A DNA stretch of 64,000 bases, from NCBI GenBank assembly GCA_039583875.1, contig CM077159.1, positions 5,856,499 to 5,920,498 on the forward strand, read 5' to 3'. The first letter of the stretch is position 1. Each line of letters begins with the position of its first letter. The notes under the pieces are model-generated. The model did not search any database and was not told the origin of the DNA. It saw nothing but the letters and a program-made list of their open reading frames with translations. This DNA comes from Platanthera guangdongensis (Eukaryota; Streptophyta; Magnoliopsida; Asparagales; Orchidaceae). The position numbers and the translations under genes were made by a program. Below, piece after piece: positions 1 to 10,504 of the stretch.

Positions 1-530
1 CCCAAACAGCCGCCTTGTGGTAACGCCGACACACAGGTCGACCGATACTACAAGAGGCATATCCTGCCGGATAACACCAATATCATCCATGTCAACCCAA
101 CATAAACAATATATATATAAGTCACAATGCACACAAGTTAATAAGTCCAAACAAGTATAACAATAATAAGAAGCTACAACATTTCTTTAATATCAGAGTA
201 CACAAAAATTGCTACAATCACGAGTCTCTCAAAACTCACATCTGTAACCGACGACAACGAAGATAACGTCGTATCAGGCCCTGTCACACTAGCCTGGCTA
301 CCCTGCTGTATGACCTGTTGTTGCTGCTCTATCTGCTGGGTTTCCTCCTAAAATGGAAGACATTACAACTGTTAGCTGACGATCACATCCGCTCCCCCGG
401 CGTCTTTCAGGCACCGGGCGAAGAGAAGAAGAGGGTACAATATATATAAGCAGTAATAATAAGCATGTGCTATATCTTCTATATATCATGAGTGGTAAAA
501 TAAGCATAAAATAACAACAATATCAGCATT
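1..530. other. Unassigned AT-rich flank
   Basis: I see no convincing gene here. The stretch is AT-rich, with an ATATATATAT tract near 110-119, and is probably a fragment of another repeat. Similarity to Tekay copy B begins abruptly at about 531-545, so this marks a breakpoint or an insertion boundary at the 5' side of copy A. No LTR end or primer binding site is visible. Confidence 0.4.
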
Positions 531-538
531 CTAGGGAG

Positions 539-1590
539 ATGTTGGCAGCCCAAGCTGTAGCGGCAGCTCAGGTAGCAACCCCTGCTACACCGGACACGGC
601 AACGGCCGTGCCAGGCGGAGAGGCCAAGCGAGTGGAGCCTTTGGCGGAAAGGGTAGTTGTCGGACATGGAGACCGACACATGAAGTATTTCCTGAGTTTC
701 CATCCCCCGTCATTCAAGGGAGTTGTACGCCAACGGATGCGGAGGACTGGTGGGTTCGCATTCAAGAGCTTTTAAGGGCGGCAGAGACGCCAGAGGAAAA
801 GAAAGCTGAGTATGCGGCTTTCATGTTGGTAGGAGACGCCAAGTTATGGTGGGTGAGTCATAGCGGCCGCCAGTTCCCGGGACGCACCCCATCAGTGGAG
901 GAGTTTGGGGATGCGTTTCTAAAGAGGTATATTCCAGTTTCTACACGATTGGCCCTTCAGAGGCAGTTTCTGCATTTAATGCAGCGAGACAAGGCAGTGG
1001 ATGAGTATGTGCAGGAGTTCACCCGTTTGGGTCGTTACGCTGGAACGACGATGACAGATGATATAGAGAGGGATAACCTCTTCTACCAGGGGTTGAGGGA
1101 GAACCTGAGACAACCCCTCATCTCCATGAAGAGAGTCGGATTCAATGAACTAGTTGAGGCTGCCAGGATTTTGGAAAGTGATTTGGAGCGAACCCAACGC
1201 CGTAAGGGTTTTACTCCCAAGCAAGGGGAAGGGAAGCCTTCCCAATCTCATGGAAAGTCTGAAGGGAGTAGGTGGAGGAAGAAGCCTCACACTCCCAGAT
1301 CCGGTGAGAAGAGCAATTGGACGCCTGGAGGTTCTCACTCTAGGGGACCGCCGACGTGTTACAACTGTGGTAAGGTGGGGCACATAGCTCGTGTTTGTCC
1401 CCAAGGAGGAGCGGGGCAAGAGGCTAGGCAGGAGCAGACTGTGCGCTCCGGCCCCAGTACTGCAGAGAAAGGGAAGATGGCGGAGTCGAGCGCTTCTCGG
1501 TTCCAACCGGTGCAACCAAGGGCTTACAACCTTGGACAGCAAGAAGAGATCCGCCAAACCGATGTGGTGACAGGTATGAAGAAAATTTAA
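539..1590 (+). pseudogene. gag of Tekay copy A, frameshifted
   Basis: This is the retrotransposon gag (nucleocapsid/capsid) reading frame in two pieces: 539-775, then the main open piece 823-1590. A lost base in the run near 724 separates them, because copy B has one more G there. The capsid part contains the plant retrotransposon gag signature around 830-1180 (LWW near 846, then the DEYVQEF and FYQGL motifs). A CCHC zinc knuckle lies at about 1357-1398, with Cys-X2-Cys-X4-His-X4-Cys intact, unlike copy B where the His is Asn. A basic, Ser/Gly-rich linker precedes the knuckle. In a working element it would package genomic RNA. No initiator ATG equivalent to that of an intact element is visible because the 5' end is missing. 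Confidence 0.85.
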
Positions 1591-1601
1591 GTTTAAATTC
1601 T

Positions 1602-3611
1602 ATGTTTCATCCTTTTAGACTTTTGTGTGATGTCTATGTTGTAGGCTTCGTGTTAGTTTCCGGATATCCCGCTAGGGTATTGTTTGATACGGGAGCATCG
1701 CACTCTTTTCTCGCGGAGAGCTTCATCCGGAGAATAGGAGTTGAGTCTTTCTCGGCGGACGCAGAGTTGAAAGTGCGCATGCCCAATGGGTCATCCATGA
1801 CCACCGGGGCCAAAGGGCGCATCTGTTGGGAGTTGGGCGGAGTTGACTTCGTTTTGGTAGCAGCGATTTTACCATTGGTTGAGTTCGATGTCATTTTGGG
1901 CATGGACTGGCTTGAAGAGCAGCGCGCCAGTATTGACTGCCTATCTAAGGTTGTGACCTTAAAGAGCAAAGGGCAGGCGGAGGTCAAATTTGAGGGTCTT
2001 TGTGGAGTTGTCTGTTCCCAGATTTCGGCCATGCAGTTGATGCAGGCGGTTAACCAGGGTGGTGTAGCGCTTGTAGCGTTATTGGAGGTTCGTTTCTCCC
2101 AGCTGTCTATTGATGAAGTGCCCGTAGTGGCAGAGTTCAAGGATGTGTTTCCGGATGAACTTCCTGGAGCGCCACCTCGGAGGGAGATCGATTTCTCAAT
2201 CGAGTTAGTGTCGGAGGCTAGGTCGGTGTCACGTCCTCCGTTTAGGATGGCACCAAAGGAGTTGGATGAACTTAAGGTACAGTTACAGGAATTGTTGGAG
2301 CAAGGGTATATCAGACCCAGTTCTTCACCGTGGAGTGCGCCGGTGTTGTTTGTAAAGAAGAAAGACGTAGCATGCGGCTATGTATAGACTACCGAGAGCT
2401 GAATAAATTGACCGTCAAGAATAAGTATCTGATTCATCGGATAGATGACTGTTCGACCAATTGGTAGGGTCAGTGGTGTATTCAAAATTGGACTTGAAGT
2501 CAGGCTATTATCAGCTGCGAATTCGGGATGAGGACATCCCCAACACTGCCTTGGTACAAGGTATGTGCACTTTGAGTTTACGGTGATGCCGTTCGGGCTG
2601 ACGAACGCACCATCTGTGTTCATGGATCTTATGAATCGAGTATTTCGGGAATACTTGGATTCTTTTGTGGTTGTCTTCATTGATGACATCTTGGTGTATT
2701 CCAAATCGGAAGTGGAGCATGAGACCCACTTGAGAGTGGTCTTGCAAGTGTTGAGGGAGAATCAGTTGTATACAAAATTCTCCAAGTGCGAGTTCTGGTT
2801 AGAGAAGGTGACATTTTGGGACACGTGATTAGTGGGGATGGGGTGCCAGTGGATCCAACAAAAGTGGAAGCCATCAGAGATTGGCCCAGTCTTGAGGACC
2901 GTGGCGGAAGTCCGAAGTTTTCTTGAACTAGCCGGGTATTATAGGAGATTCGTGGAGAATTTCTCGCGGATAGCTCTACCCCTCACCTCACTCACTCGTA
3001 AAGATCATAAGTTTGTGTGGACTCAAGAGTGCAGCCAAGCATTTGAGGCACTGAAGGAGAGACTGATGATGGATCCAATCCTAAGTCTACCGCAAGGGAC
3101 CGAGGGATTTCAGATTTTCAGTGACGCATCGGGATGCAGTTTGGGTTGTGTTTTGGTGCAACATGGTAAGGTGATAGCTTTTGGTTCTAGACAACTGAAG
3201 CCTCATGAGAGGAATTACCCCGTCCATGACTTGGAGTTGGCGGCGGTAATTTTTGCGTTGAAAATATGCGGCATTATGTATATGGTGTAAAGGTGGAGAT
3301 CTTCACGGATCACAAAAGCCTGAAGTATCTCTTGGATCAAAAGTACTTGAACATGTGGCAACGCAGGTGGGTTGAGTTCTTTGGAGACTACGAGGTGGCG
3401 ATTCAGTATACGCCAGGTAAAGCCAATGTGGTGGTGGATGCCTTGAGTAGGAAGTACTCGGGGGCAAGGGAATTGGATCGAAGCTCATGATGAGCGGTGG
3501 TACGGGAATGAGAGTCCCTTGGATTGGAATGTGTTGCGAGAGGCGAGTCCATCGTGGCTCGTTTGAACTGGACTGAAGTGTAGAACGACTTGACCGATCC
3601 ATTTCGGGAAG
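1602..3611 (+). pseudogene. pol (PR-RT-RNase H) of Tekay copy A, multiply frameshifted
   Basis: This polyprotein fragment follows gag. The aspartic protease has DTGAS at about 1686-1700. Reverse transcriptase starts near 2200 and carries FIDD (equivalent to YxDD) at about 2675-2686. RNase H has its FSDAS motif near 3117 and TDHKSL near 3305. The frame is open only in pieces (1602-2387, 2565-2828, 2832-3290, 3266-3490), with the breaks caused by single-base losses relative to copy B, for example near 2368 and 3270. Integrase would follow but lies in or beyond the gap. It is not expected to be functional, although each domain is easily recognised in pieces. Confidence 0.88.
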
Positions 3612-4111
3612 NNNNNNNNNNNNNNNNNNNNNNNNNNNNNNNNNNNNNNNNNNNNNNNNNNNNNNNNNNNNNNNNNNNNNNNNNNNNNNNNNNNNNNNNN
3701 NNNNNNNNNNNNNNNNNNNNNNNNNNNNNNNNNNNNNNNNNNNNNNNNNNNNNNNNNNNNNNNNNNNNNNNNNNNNNNNNNNNNNNNNNNNNNNNNNNNN
3801 NNNNNNNNNNNNNNNNNNNNNNNNNNNNNNNNNNNNNNNNNNNNNNNNNNNNNNNNNNNNNNNNNNNNNNNNNNNNNNNNNNNNNNNNNNNNNNNNNNNN
3901 NNNNNNNNNNNNNNNNNNNNNNNNNNNNNNNNNNNNNNNNNNNNNNNNNNNNNNNNNNNNNNNNNNNNNNNNNNNNNNNNNNNNNNNNNNNNNNNNNNNN
4001 NNNNNNNNNNNNNNNNNNNNNNNNNNNNNNNNNNNNNNNNNNNNNNNNNNNNNNNNNNNNNNNNNNNNNNNNNNNNNNNNNNNNNNNNNNNNNNNNNNNN
4101 NNNNNNNNNNN
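3612..4111. other. Assembly gap, 500 N
   Basis: Exactly 500 undetermined bases separate a Ty3/gypsy pol fragment from a LINE RNase H fragment on the other strand. A round 500 is typical of a scaffold gap of unknown true size, so adjacency across it is not proven. Confidence 0.98.
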
Positions 4112-4200
4112 CCCACTGGCAGCTATATGTTCCCCAATATGGTTTCTAATCGTGCATCCAATCCCCGCAGTGTTGTTCATGTGCACAGACCAATCCCAGC
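4112..4200 (-). mobile_element. LINE-f, 5'-truncated L1 RNase H fragment
   Basis: On the minus strand this piece encodes the start of the RNase H domain (the HMNNTAGIGC stretch, matching HPNNTAG and HPNNIAG in LINE-c and LINE-d). It then enters the gap. Its 5' end abuts the tail of LINE-e directly, the same arrangement as the other LINE junctions in this window. Confidence 0.75.
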
Positions 4201-4240
4201 AAAGTTTTGGGTTCATTGAATTTGGCATTAGCCTATATAT
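4201..4240 (-). repeat. LINE junction/tail motif, copy 1
   Basis: The plus strand reads AAAGTTTTGGG, TTCATTGAA, then TTTGGCATTAGCC and an AT run. The same 35-40 bp occurs at 10166, 24739 and, more diverged, 26281. In each place it lies exactly between the 3' end of one LINE and the 5' end of the next. Confidence 0.85.
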
Positions 4241-4276
4241 ATAATCAAAAAAAAATTTAACTGTTACATGGGCAAG

Positions 4277-7200
4277 CTATCCTTCGAGAGGATGAAAGCA
4301 AGGGGTTGGGTTAGGGGCATACCCGTTCCCAAATAAAGTTCGATACACAAGCTTGGTTTGCCACATAATCAGCTGCAAAATTGGCTCTTCGATCGATAAG
4401 AAAATTAAAGTCCTTGGGCAGTCTTTCAATGAGTGCGCCAACTTTCCCTCAACTTCTCCATCCCAAAGCCATGAGGGAATACGGTTCAAAGTAGCGCAAG
4501 CAAAGGCGGAATCTCCCTCAAGAATTATCCCCAATGCAGTGCTCATGAAATCCTTTGCAAATGTGATGCCAAGGAGGGCACTCCTAACCTCTGTCATGTT
4601 CACCGATCGGCTGTGGGTTTGGACGCCTTTAGCAGCAATAAGGATCCCGTAGTGGTTTCGGATGGAGCAGCCAATCCGGCGCAATTATTTGGGTGCACCG
4701 AACCATCAAAATTAACTTTCAACCATCCAAATGGTGGGGGCGACCAAATAGGCTCGGGTTTTAAACGGGCCCCCAGTTACCTTTAGATGATTCCATGATA
4801 GAATTTAGGACAATAGCCGAGGGTTGCGAGAATGGCTCACCATGGATCCGTTGGTTCCTTGTTTTCCAGGCTCCATAAATAACAACGGCTAATATTTTTG
4901 CTTCTTTTGATCGGTTGCTGATGTCTATCTCCTCCAGCAGCGCATCAAGAAGGGAGACCTTGAGCGAGTTTAGCTTGAATCCAATTCTGTCCAGCATTGC
5001 CCGAATACGTATTATAAAAGTACAGCTTCCAAAAAGATGGTTGATATTCTCCACCTGGTTGCAGCCCCACAGGCAGGCAGCGTCATTCCTGAGCCTGTGA
5101 TAGTACAACCAGTCATTAGTTGGTAACATGTCATTCATGGCTCGCCAGATCATCGCTAAAAATCGTGGTTGAGTCTTGATTTTCCATATTTCAATTCCCC
5201 TAAGCTCACCATACGGACACTCCAGGCTGTATAGTACAGAGGCATCCATTTTCGGTTTTTCAAAATGGGCCCAAACAAGTTTGTCCCTTCCGCCCACGTC
5301 ATCTCTTGGCAGTCGAAAAATCACATCAACCAGGATGAAACTTAACCTGCACAACCTCTCATCCAGCCATTGTGAGTTTGAGTCGAGAAATCCGACAACT
5401 TCAGGTAGCGCGTCGATGTTGATAAAAGTTGGTCAAATCTTGAGGGGGAGCACACCGAGCCAGTTATCATCCATGATCGAGATGTTCATTCCATCACCCA
5501 CCATCCAAAAGGTGTCCCTCTCCATGAGCTCGCCGCCGAGAGAGATGCATTTCCAGATTTTTGAGTGACTTCGGCTTGGCTTAAATCTGCTTCTTCCCGC
5601 ATACTTGGCCCCGAAGATTCTTGCAAACAAGGTTCCATCAGCACATGCCACCCTAGCCGCAAAACTGACCATTACGATGCGTTGCCAGAGCATTAAATTT
5701 TTGAAACCCAGTCTGCCCTTGTCCCTTGACAAACATATTTCCGTCCATTTTGTATAATGCATAGAGGGCTATTTAGCGTTCCACTCCAGAAAAAAGTTGA
5801 CAGTAAACTATTAATTTTGTTTATCGTGGAAACATGCAATGGAGATAGAGCAAGAGTATGTAATGGGATCGTAGATAGCGTGCTCTTAATGAGAGCAGCC
5901 TTGCCCGCTAATGATAAATGCCTTATTCCCCAAGCTCTGATTTTGCAAGTAATTTTGACCAACAGTTGATCAAAATCCGAGATTCTAACCTTGCCCGGCC
6001 GAAGCGTGATTCCCAGGTAATTGATAGCATTAGACGGGCCATGCCCCAACAGCTGCAAAATGTCCCTCTTTGATTCAATCGGCACTTTGGGGCCGAAGAT
6101 GATATTTGATTTTGCTGAGTTTACGGCTTCCCCGGAGATCACGCAATAACGCTTTAGAATTCCCGTGATTGCCTTTGTCGTTCCAAGTGTAGCTGAGCCA
6201 AATATTAATGTATCGTCGGAGAAAAGGAGATGGGATAATTTCGAGTCTGCGGGACTAATTTTTATTCCAATGCCCGGATGGTTGCTTGAGTTGATCAATA
6301 AGGAAAGAAACTCGGAGCATAAGATAAATAAGTACGGAGATAACGGACAGCCCTGGCGTAAACCACATGTAGCTTGTATCCAAGGTGATCTAGAGTCATT
6401 AATAAGAAGACCAAACCTCGGTGAGGTGATGCATTCCATGATAAGATTGATCCAAAACGGGGGAAAATTGAAGCCCACCAAGACGCGTTCCACAAAAGAC
6501 CATTGTATTCGGTCAAAGGCCTTCTCCATGTCAATCTTCATTGCCATGTATCCAGATTTGCTTTCCGTCGTATGAACCCGATGCACAACTTCCTGGGCAA
6601 GAAGACGGTTGTCTGACATAAGTCGGCCAGAGACAAACGCAGTTTGCTCCTCCGAGATAATCCTCTGCGGCAAACGCTTCATACGGTTGGAAATTATCAT
6701 TGCCGCAACTTTATATTTCGTTGAGCAGAGACTGATTGGTCGGAAATGCTCTGGCAGGCAGGGATTGATGCAATTTGGGATAAGGACCACCAAAGTATCC
6801 TTCCACTTTGCCTCCATGGTGCCAGTTGCAAAAAAAAATTTACTGCTGTAATTAAGTCAAACATGGTGAAATTCCAAAAATGCGTGAAGAAAGAGTGGGT
6901 TACCCGGTCGCATCCCGGAGCCTTATTTCGCCCAAATGAAAAGACGGTCTTCTTGATCTCAGCATTAGAAGGCGGGCTGGCCAGTAACAGCGCCTCACTG
7001 TCAGATATTTTCTCGCGCGGGATAGGCAATTCCTCCGCCTTAGTAGAATCCTCCATGCACCATCTTTTGGAGAAATGCTCCACCATGGCCTTTTCAATTT
7101 GGCTTTGTTCGGTGATGATGTCGCCGCCGATATGCAGCATGTATACCGATTTTCATGCTTTCGCTGGGTAGCAGCAGCTTCAAAAAAGGATGAATTTCGG

Positions 7201-8281
7201 TCTTCGTGCTCAAGCCATTTGAATTTCGCTCTCTGCCACCACCAGACATCCAACTTTATCTGGATCTCGCTGTACTCTGCAACAAGACCCCGAAGCAGCT
7301 GTAATTCCTCATCCGAGAGGGCAACACCGGCCTCCCGCAATTGCAGTTTGCCAATTTCTTCTTCTAAATTCCTTGTCTTTTCAGATTATTTTTTTGCGTT
7401 GAATTTGACCACCGGGAGAGGGCCTTGATAGTTCTTGCACACTTGATCTCAAGGATTTTATTTCGGGACCCGCAAACGGGCTTCATCCAAGAACCAAGAG
7501 CAATGTTATGGGCCTCCGGATTCCTCATCCAAGCTTCTTCAAACTTTAAACTTCTCCCAGAAGAAGCGAAGTTTAGCTGGTCAATCTCGAGCAAAAGCGG
7601 CGTGTGGTCCGACACAATTCTCGGCAAATGTTGCACAATTGAACCAGGAAATGCATGGAGGGCCCGGGCATTGAGCAAAATGCGGTCAAGGCGCGATAGG
7701 ACCCGAATCGCCGGCTTTTGGTTGTTACACCATGTGAAGATGTTTCCCGTATAAGGAACTTCATGAAGCCCAGAAAGAGTGATAAAATTTGCAAATTCAT
7801 GTGGCCTGTTAGATAACTTAAATCTGTCACACCCTCTCTTCTCCACCGCCCGTAATACACAATTAAAGTCACCTCCTAAGATAGTAGGAGTATTTCTGTC
7901 CATGGCAGCTAACCCGTCCCATAAAGCACGCATTTGGTGCATACATTTGTTTTCATAGATAGCACCCATTTGCCAAGTGATCCCCGAAGGCAAGAGGATA
8001 GAGGCTGTAATGAATTGTCTGTTTTTAACTATATTACTAACCTTGATAAAGTCATCCAACCATAGAAATATTATCCCTCCAGATTTTCCTATTGAAGGCA
8101 CAAAATCGAAGCTCCATTACCTTCCAAATAGGCGATCCACGTCACTCCGACAGAAGGATTGTCGACGTGTTTCCAGCAACACCACAGCTATTGGATTGTT
8201 AGCACAAACTAGCTCTTTCAAATGCGCGCGGGAAGTGAGCTTGCTTGCATTACGGCAATTCCAAAAGATTAACTTCGTCAT
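4277..8281 (-). pseudogene. LINE-e ORF2: endonuclease, RT, zf-RVT, RNase H (broken)
   Basis: This is the replication protein of a plant L1 element. The ATG at 8281-8279 begins MTKLIFWNCR, the start of an apurinic-type endonuclease. The GGDFN motif lies at about 7862-7877 and VSDH at about 7599-7617. Reverse transcriptase occupies about 6850-5700, with FSDD at 6211-6228 where LINE-d has FADD. A zf-RVT domain with paired Cys/His follows near 5190-5025. RNase H, with the NMTEVRSALLGI stretch, lies near 4620-4550. The frame is open only in segments (8101-7364, 7340-6900, 7140-6697, 6817-5693, 5762-5433, 5354-4761, 4684-4277), so there are several frameshifts. An active copy would nick target DNA and copy its RNA by target-primed reverse transcription. 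Confidence 0.88.
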
Positions 8282-10002
8282 CTCCTTGAAGGGGAACCCC
8301 CGCTGCATTTTCAGGTTCATCCGTATTCAAGATGGATCTCGCCCTGCACTTAGATCGCCCCTGCAACTTCTTATTGGGAGATCTAGCCCCGCCGCACAAC
8401 ATCATAACCAGCCTTGTCCACCTCTGCAACATCAATTTGGACCTGAACATCAGCTTCTTTAGCAGAATTTTGGTTGGAACCAGCCATTTAGAAATGGTAC
8501 CCCGCAGCATCAGCATTAGTAATGTTGTTAATAGATGGTACATGATTATTCGGAGTATCAGTCGCCTAGACCGTGGCTGGCGTCGCGTTGCTCGGCTTCT
8601 CAACTTTCCGCCACTCCCATGTGCCTGGAGGCCGCTTTGAAGTGTCCCCGTTCTTGGGTTTTGGAGGAGGTTGTTTTGGTAGGACTAAGGTCCGGTCATC
8701 TAAACCCGCTTGCGGGTTATGCTTATCTCCATCGGCCTTTGCTGCAGGGCCGCTGCACATCGAATCCCTATGATTTGCAAAACCGCAGGCCGTGCATAAT
8801 GAACCAATGCCCTCGTAAATAAACTTTTGAAACAATTTTCCAGAGCCTTTGATGTTAAGCCATACCCAACCTAACAGTGAGGCGGAAAGGTCCCGACGGA
8901 CACAGATTCTTGCGAAATTTGTTCGGGATCAAGCTTTGGTGAAGGCGTCGATGTATAGCGGTTTTCCCACAGTTGTAGCAATTCGGAATAGGTTCTTGTC
9001 TCCCCAAAATTGTAAGGGGAGGCCAGGCATCCTAACCCAGGTCGGAACCATCATACGCGGGTTAAGAGCCGTGACAAATTTCTCCGACCACAAGTCTAGG
9101 GCAACCACTTGCCCGGCCACATGCCAAGTGCCACGCAAGACAATGTCGCGGTCCTCTCTCTTAGTAAACTGCAGCAGGAAACATTCCTATCTCAAGTTGA
9201 CTTGGAAACCTTCGCACATTCCCCATTTCAAGTGCAGCTGGGCTGAGAGCCATTCAAATCGGAAGTTTACGCCAACCACTCTGCCAACTAATGCATTCGC
9301 ATAGGCCGCTTGGATTTCTTCCACTTCATCATCATCCATACTAACAATACCGTCAACATAGTAGTCAGCTTGCTGGATATCTACCTTCGGGAACTGGACC
9401 GGAACATTCCGGGACCAAACCTGGGGCAGCGGGGCGACTGGACGGGCAGCAGTTTCAGTTTTTTTACTGGTATTAGCAAGAGCCTGCGCAGATTGGACTG
9501 GCCGATCTTTCGAGGCACCAAGCGCAACACCACATAGGTTCATGATAACATCAATGGAGCCCGGGACAAAAGTCCTTGCATCGTGATTGAGAGGAGAGTG
9601 GTTCCTAGTTGTGTGCTGTACTTGGGAGGAAGAGAAATTCTCTGCGGCATTCTCTCGAACACCTTGTGTCCTGCTTTGGGAACTGGCAGAATTAGCAGAG
9701 CTCGCAGAATTTCTTGAACCAACCGATTTTTCGGAGCTATCAGATTCGGTCTCCGCATCACTTGCCGAAAAACGCTTAGATTCGGAGCAGGACGAACCAA
9801 CCTCCTTAAACAGCTCATGGGGACGAGAATGCGGAGAATCATTGGGCAACATAGCTACCAGGTTTGAGGACTTACCTCTTGGCTGAGATGGAGAAATTAA
9901 TGGCGGAGAGGCTGAGCTAGATTTCTCCTGCCACGCCGTGGCATTTAGAACAGGATTTTGCGAATTTTCTTTTTTTCTCCCCATGGGGAAAGCAGCACAC
10001 AA
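8278..10002 (-). pseudogene. LINE-e ORF1: RNA-binding gag-like protein (broken)
   Basis: ORF1 of plant L1 elements is a nucleic-acid-binding chaperone. The probable ATG is at about 9984 (MGRKKEN, just after the CCCCATGGGG context). A Ser-rich N-terminal region follows, then a DUF4283-like domain (LVGRVVGVNFRFEWLSA at about 9300-9250 and MVPTWVRMPGLPLQFW near 9060-9000). A CCHC knuckle, CTACGFANHRDSMC, lies near 8800-8755. A frameshift near 9190-9140 splits the DUF4283 region, and a further base loss near 8300 shifts the C-terminus. The reading frame of its relative in LINE-d ends in TGA overlapping the ORF2 ATG (ATGA); the same ATGA is present here at 8281-8278. Confidence 0.8.
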
Positions 10003-10165
10003 GGGCCGAACACCTTAGGGCGACACCAAACCCGGAACAGCACTTACCCCGCCCAGCACACAACCACCACGCCGCCGCCACAGCAGCACGCCACCACCGC
10101 CACAACAGCACGCCACCACCGCCACAGCCTGCACAGCACGCTGCCAACGCAGCACCTAACCCGCC

Positions 10166-10205
10166 AAAGTTTTTGGGTTGCTTGAATGTGTCATTAGCCT
10201 ATATA
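10166..10205 (-). repeat. LINE junction/tail motif, copy 2
   Basis: The plus strand reads AAAGTTTTTGGG, TTGCTTGAATG, then TGTCATTAGCC and an AT run. It separates the 3' end of LINE-d (to the right) from the 5' end of LINE-e (to the left). It is nearly identical to the motifs at 4201 and 24739. Confidence 0.85.
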
Positions 10206-10504
10206 TATATAAACTAAAATAAGAAAAGGATTACATGGTCACGCTATCGGATGAAAGAAAAAGCTTGGGTTAGGGGCATTCCCCTTTCCCACAAGAAATC
10301 CAAGACAAAAGCAGAATTCGCCACATAATTGGTAGCATAGTTGGCCCTTCGATCAATATGAGAAATCATAATTCTTAGGGCATTCATTCATTGAGCGCGA
10401 TCAATATAATCAAATTCATTCTTCAACCTCTCCATCCCACAAGCCTGAAAGAATGCGGTTCAACGTGGCGCAAGCGAAGACCGAGTCTCCCTCTAGGATT
10501 AACC

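Larger units (their letters stand above)
531..3611 (+). mobile_element. Ty3/gypsy Tekay-like element, copy A (partial)
   Basis: This is a degenerate gag-protease-RT-RNase H segment closely similar to the complete element on the other strand at 26975-36935. It lacks its 5' LTR, primer binding site and the first part of gag, and it runs into the assembly gap before integrase. Against copy B it carries several single-base indels, for example near 724, 2368, 2450, 2815 and 3270, so it cannot encode one polyprotein. It is inverted relative to copy B. The Tekay assignment rests on copy B, whose integrase C-terminus is chromodomain-like and whose LTRs are about 2.6 kb. Confidence 0.9.
4201..10165 (-). 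mobile_element. LINE-e, full-length plant L1-type LINE
   Basis: This is a non-LTR retrotransposon of about 6.0 kb on the minus strand. It has a GC-rich 5' region (10165 to about 10000), ORF1 (about 10002-8278), ORF2 (8281 to about 4277) and a short 3' region with an AT run near 4230-4260. Its length agrees with LINE-d once the two copia insertions in that copy are subtracted (about 6.04 kb). Both ORFs are broken by indels and stops, so it is a dead copy. Its 5' end joins the tail of LINE-d and its 3' tail joins LINE-f. Confidence 0.9.

Noticed and set aside
1..530. The 5' LTR of Tekay copy A
   Set aside because: It does not resemble the LTRs of copy B, has no primer binding site next to the gag and joins the element in mid gag.
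4277..8281. A host reverse-transcriptase or RNase H domain gene
   Set aside because: The domain order, ORF1 upstream, tail motif and multiple frameshifts show it to be a LINE ORF2. No host intron structure is visible.
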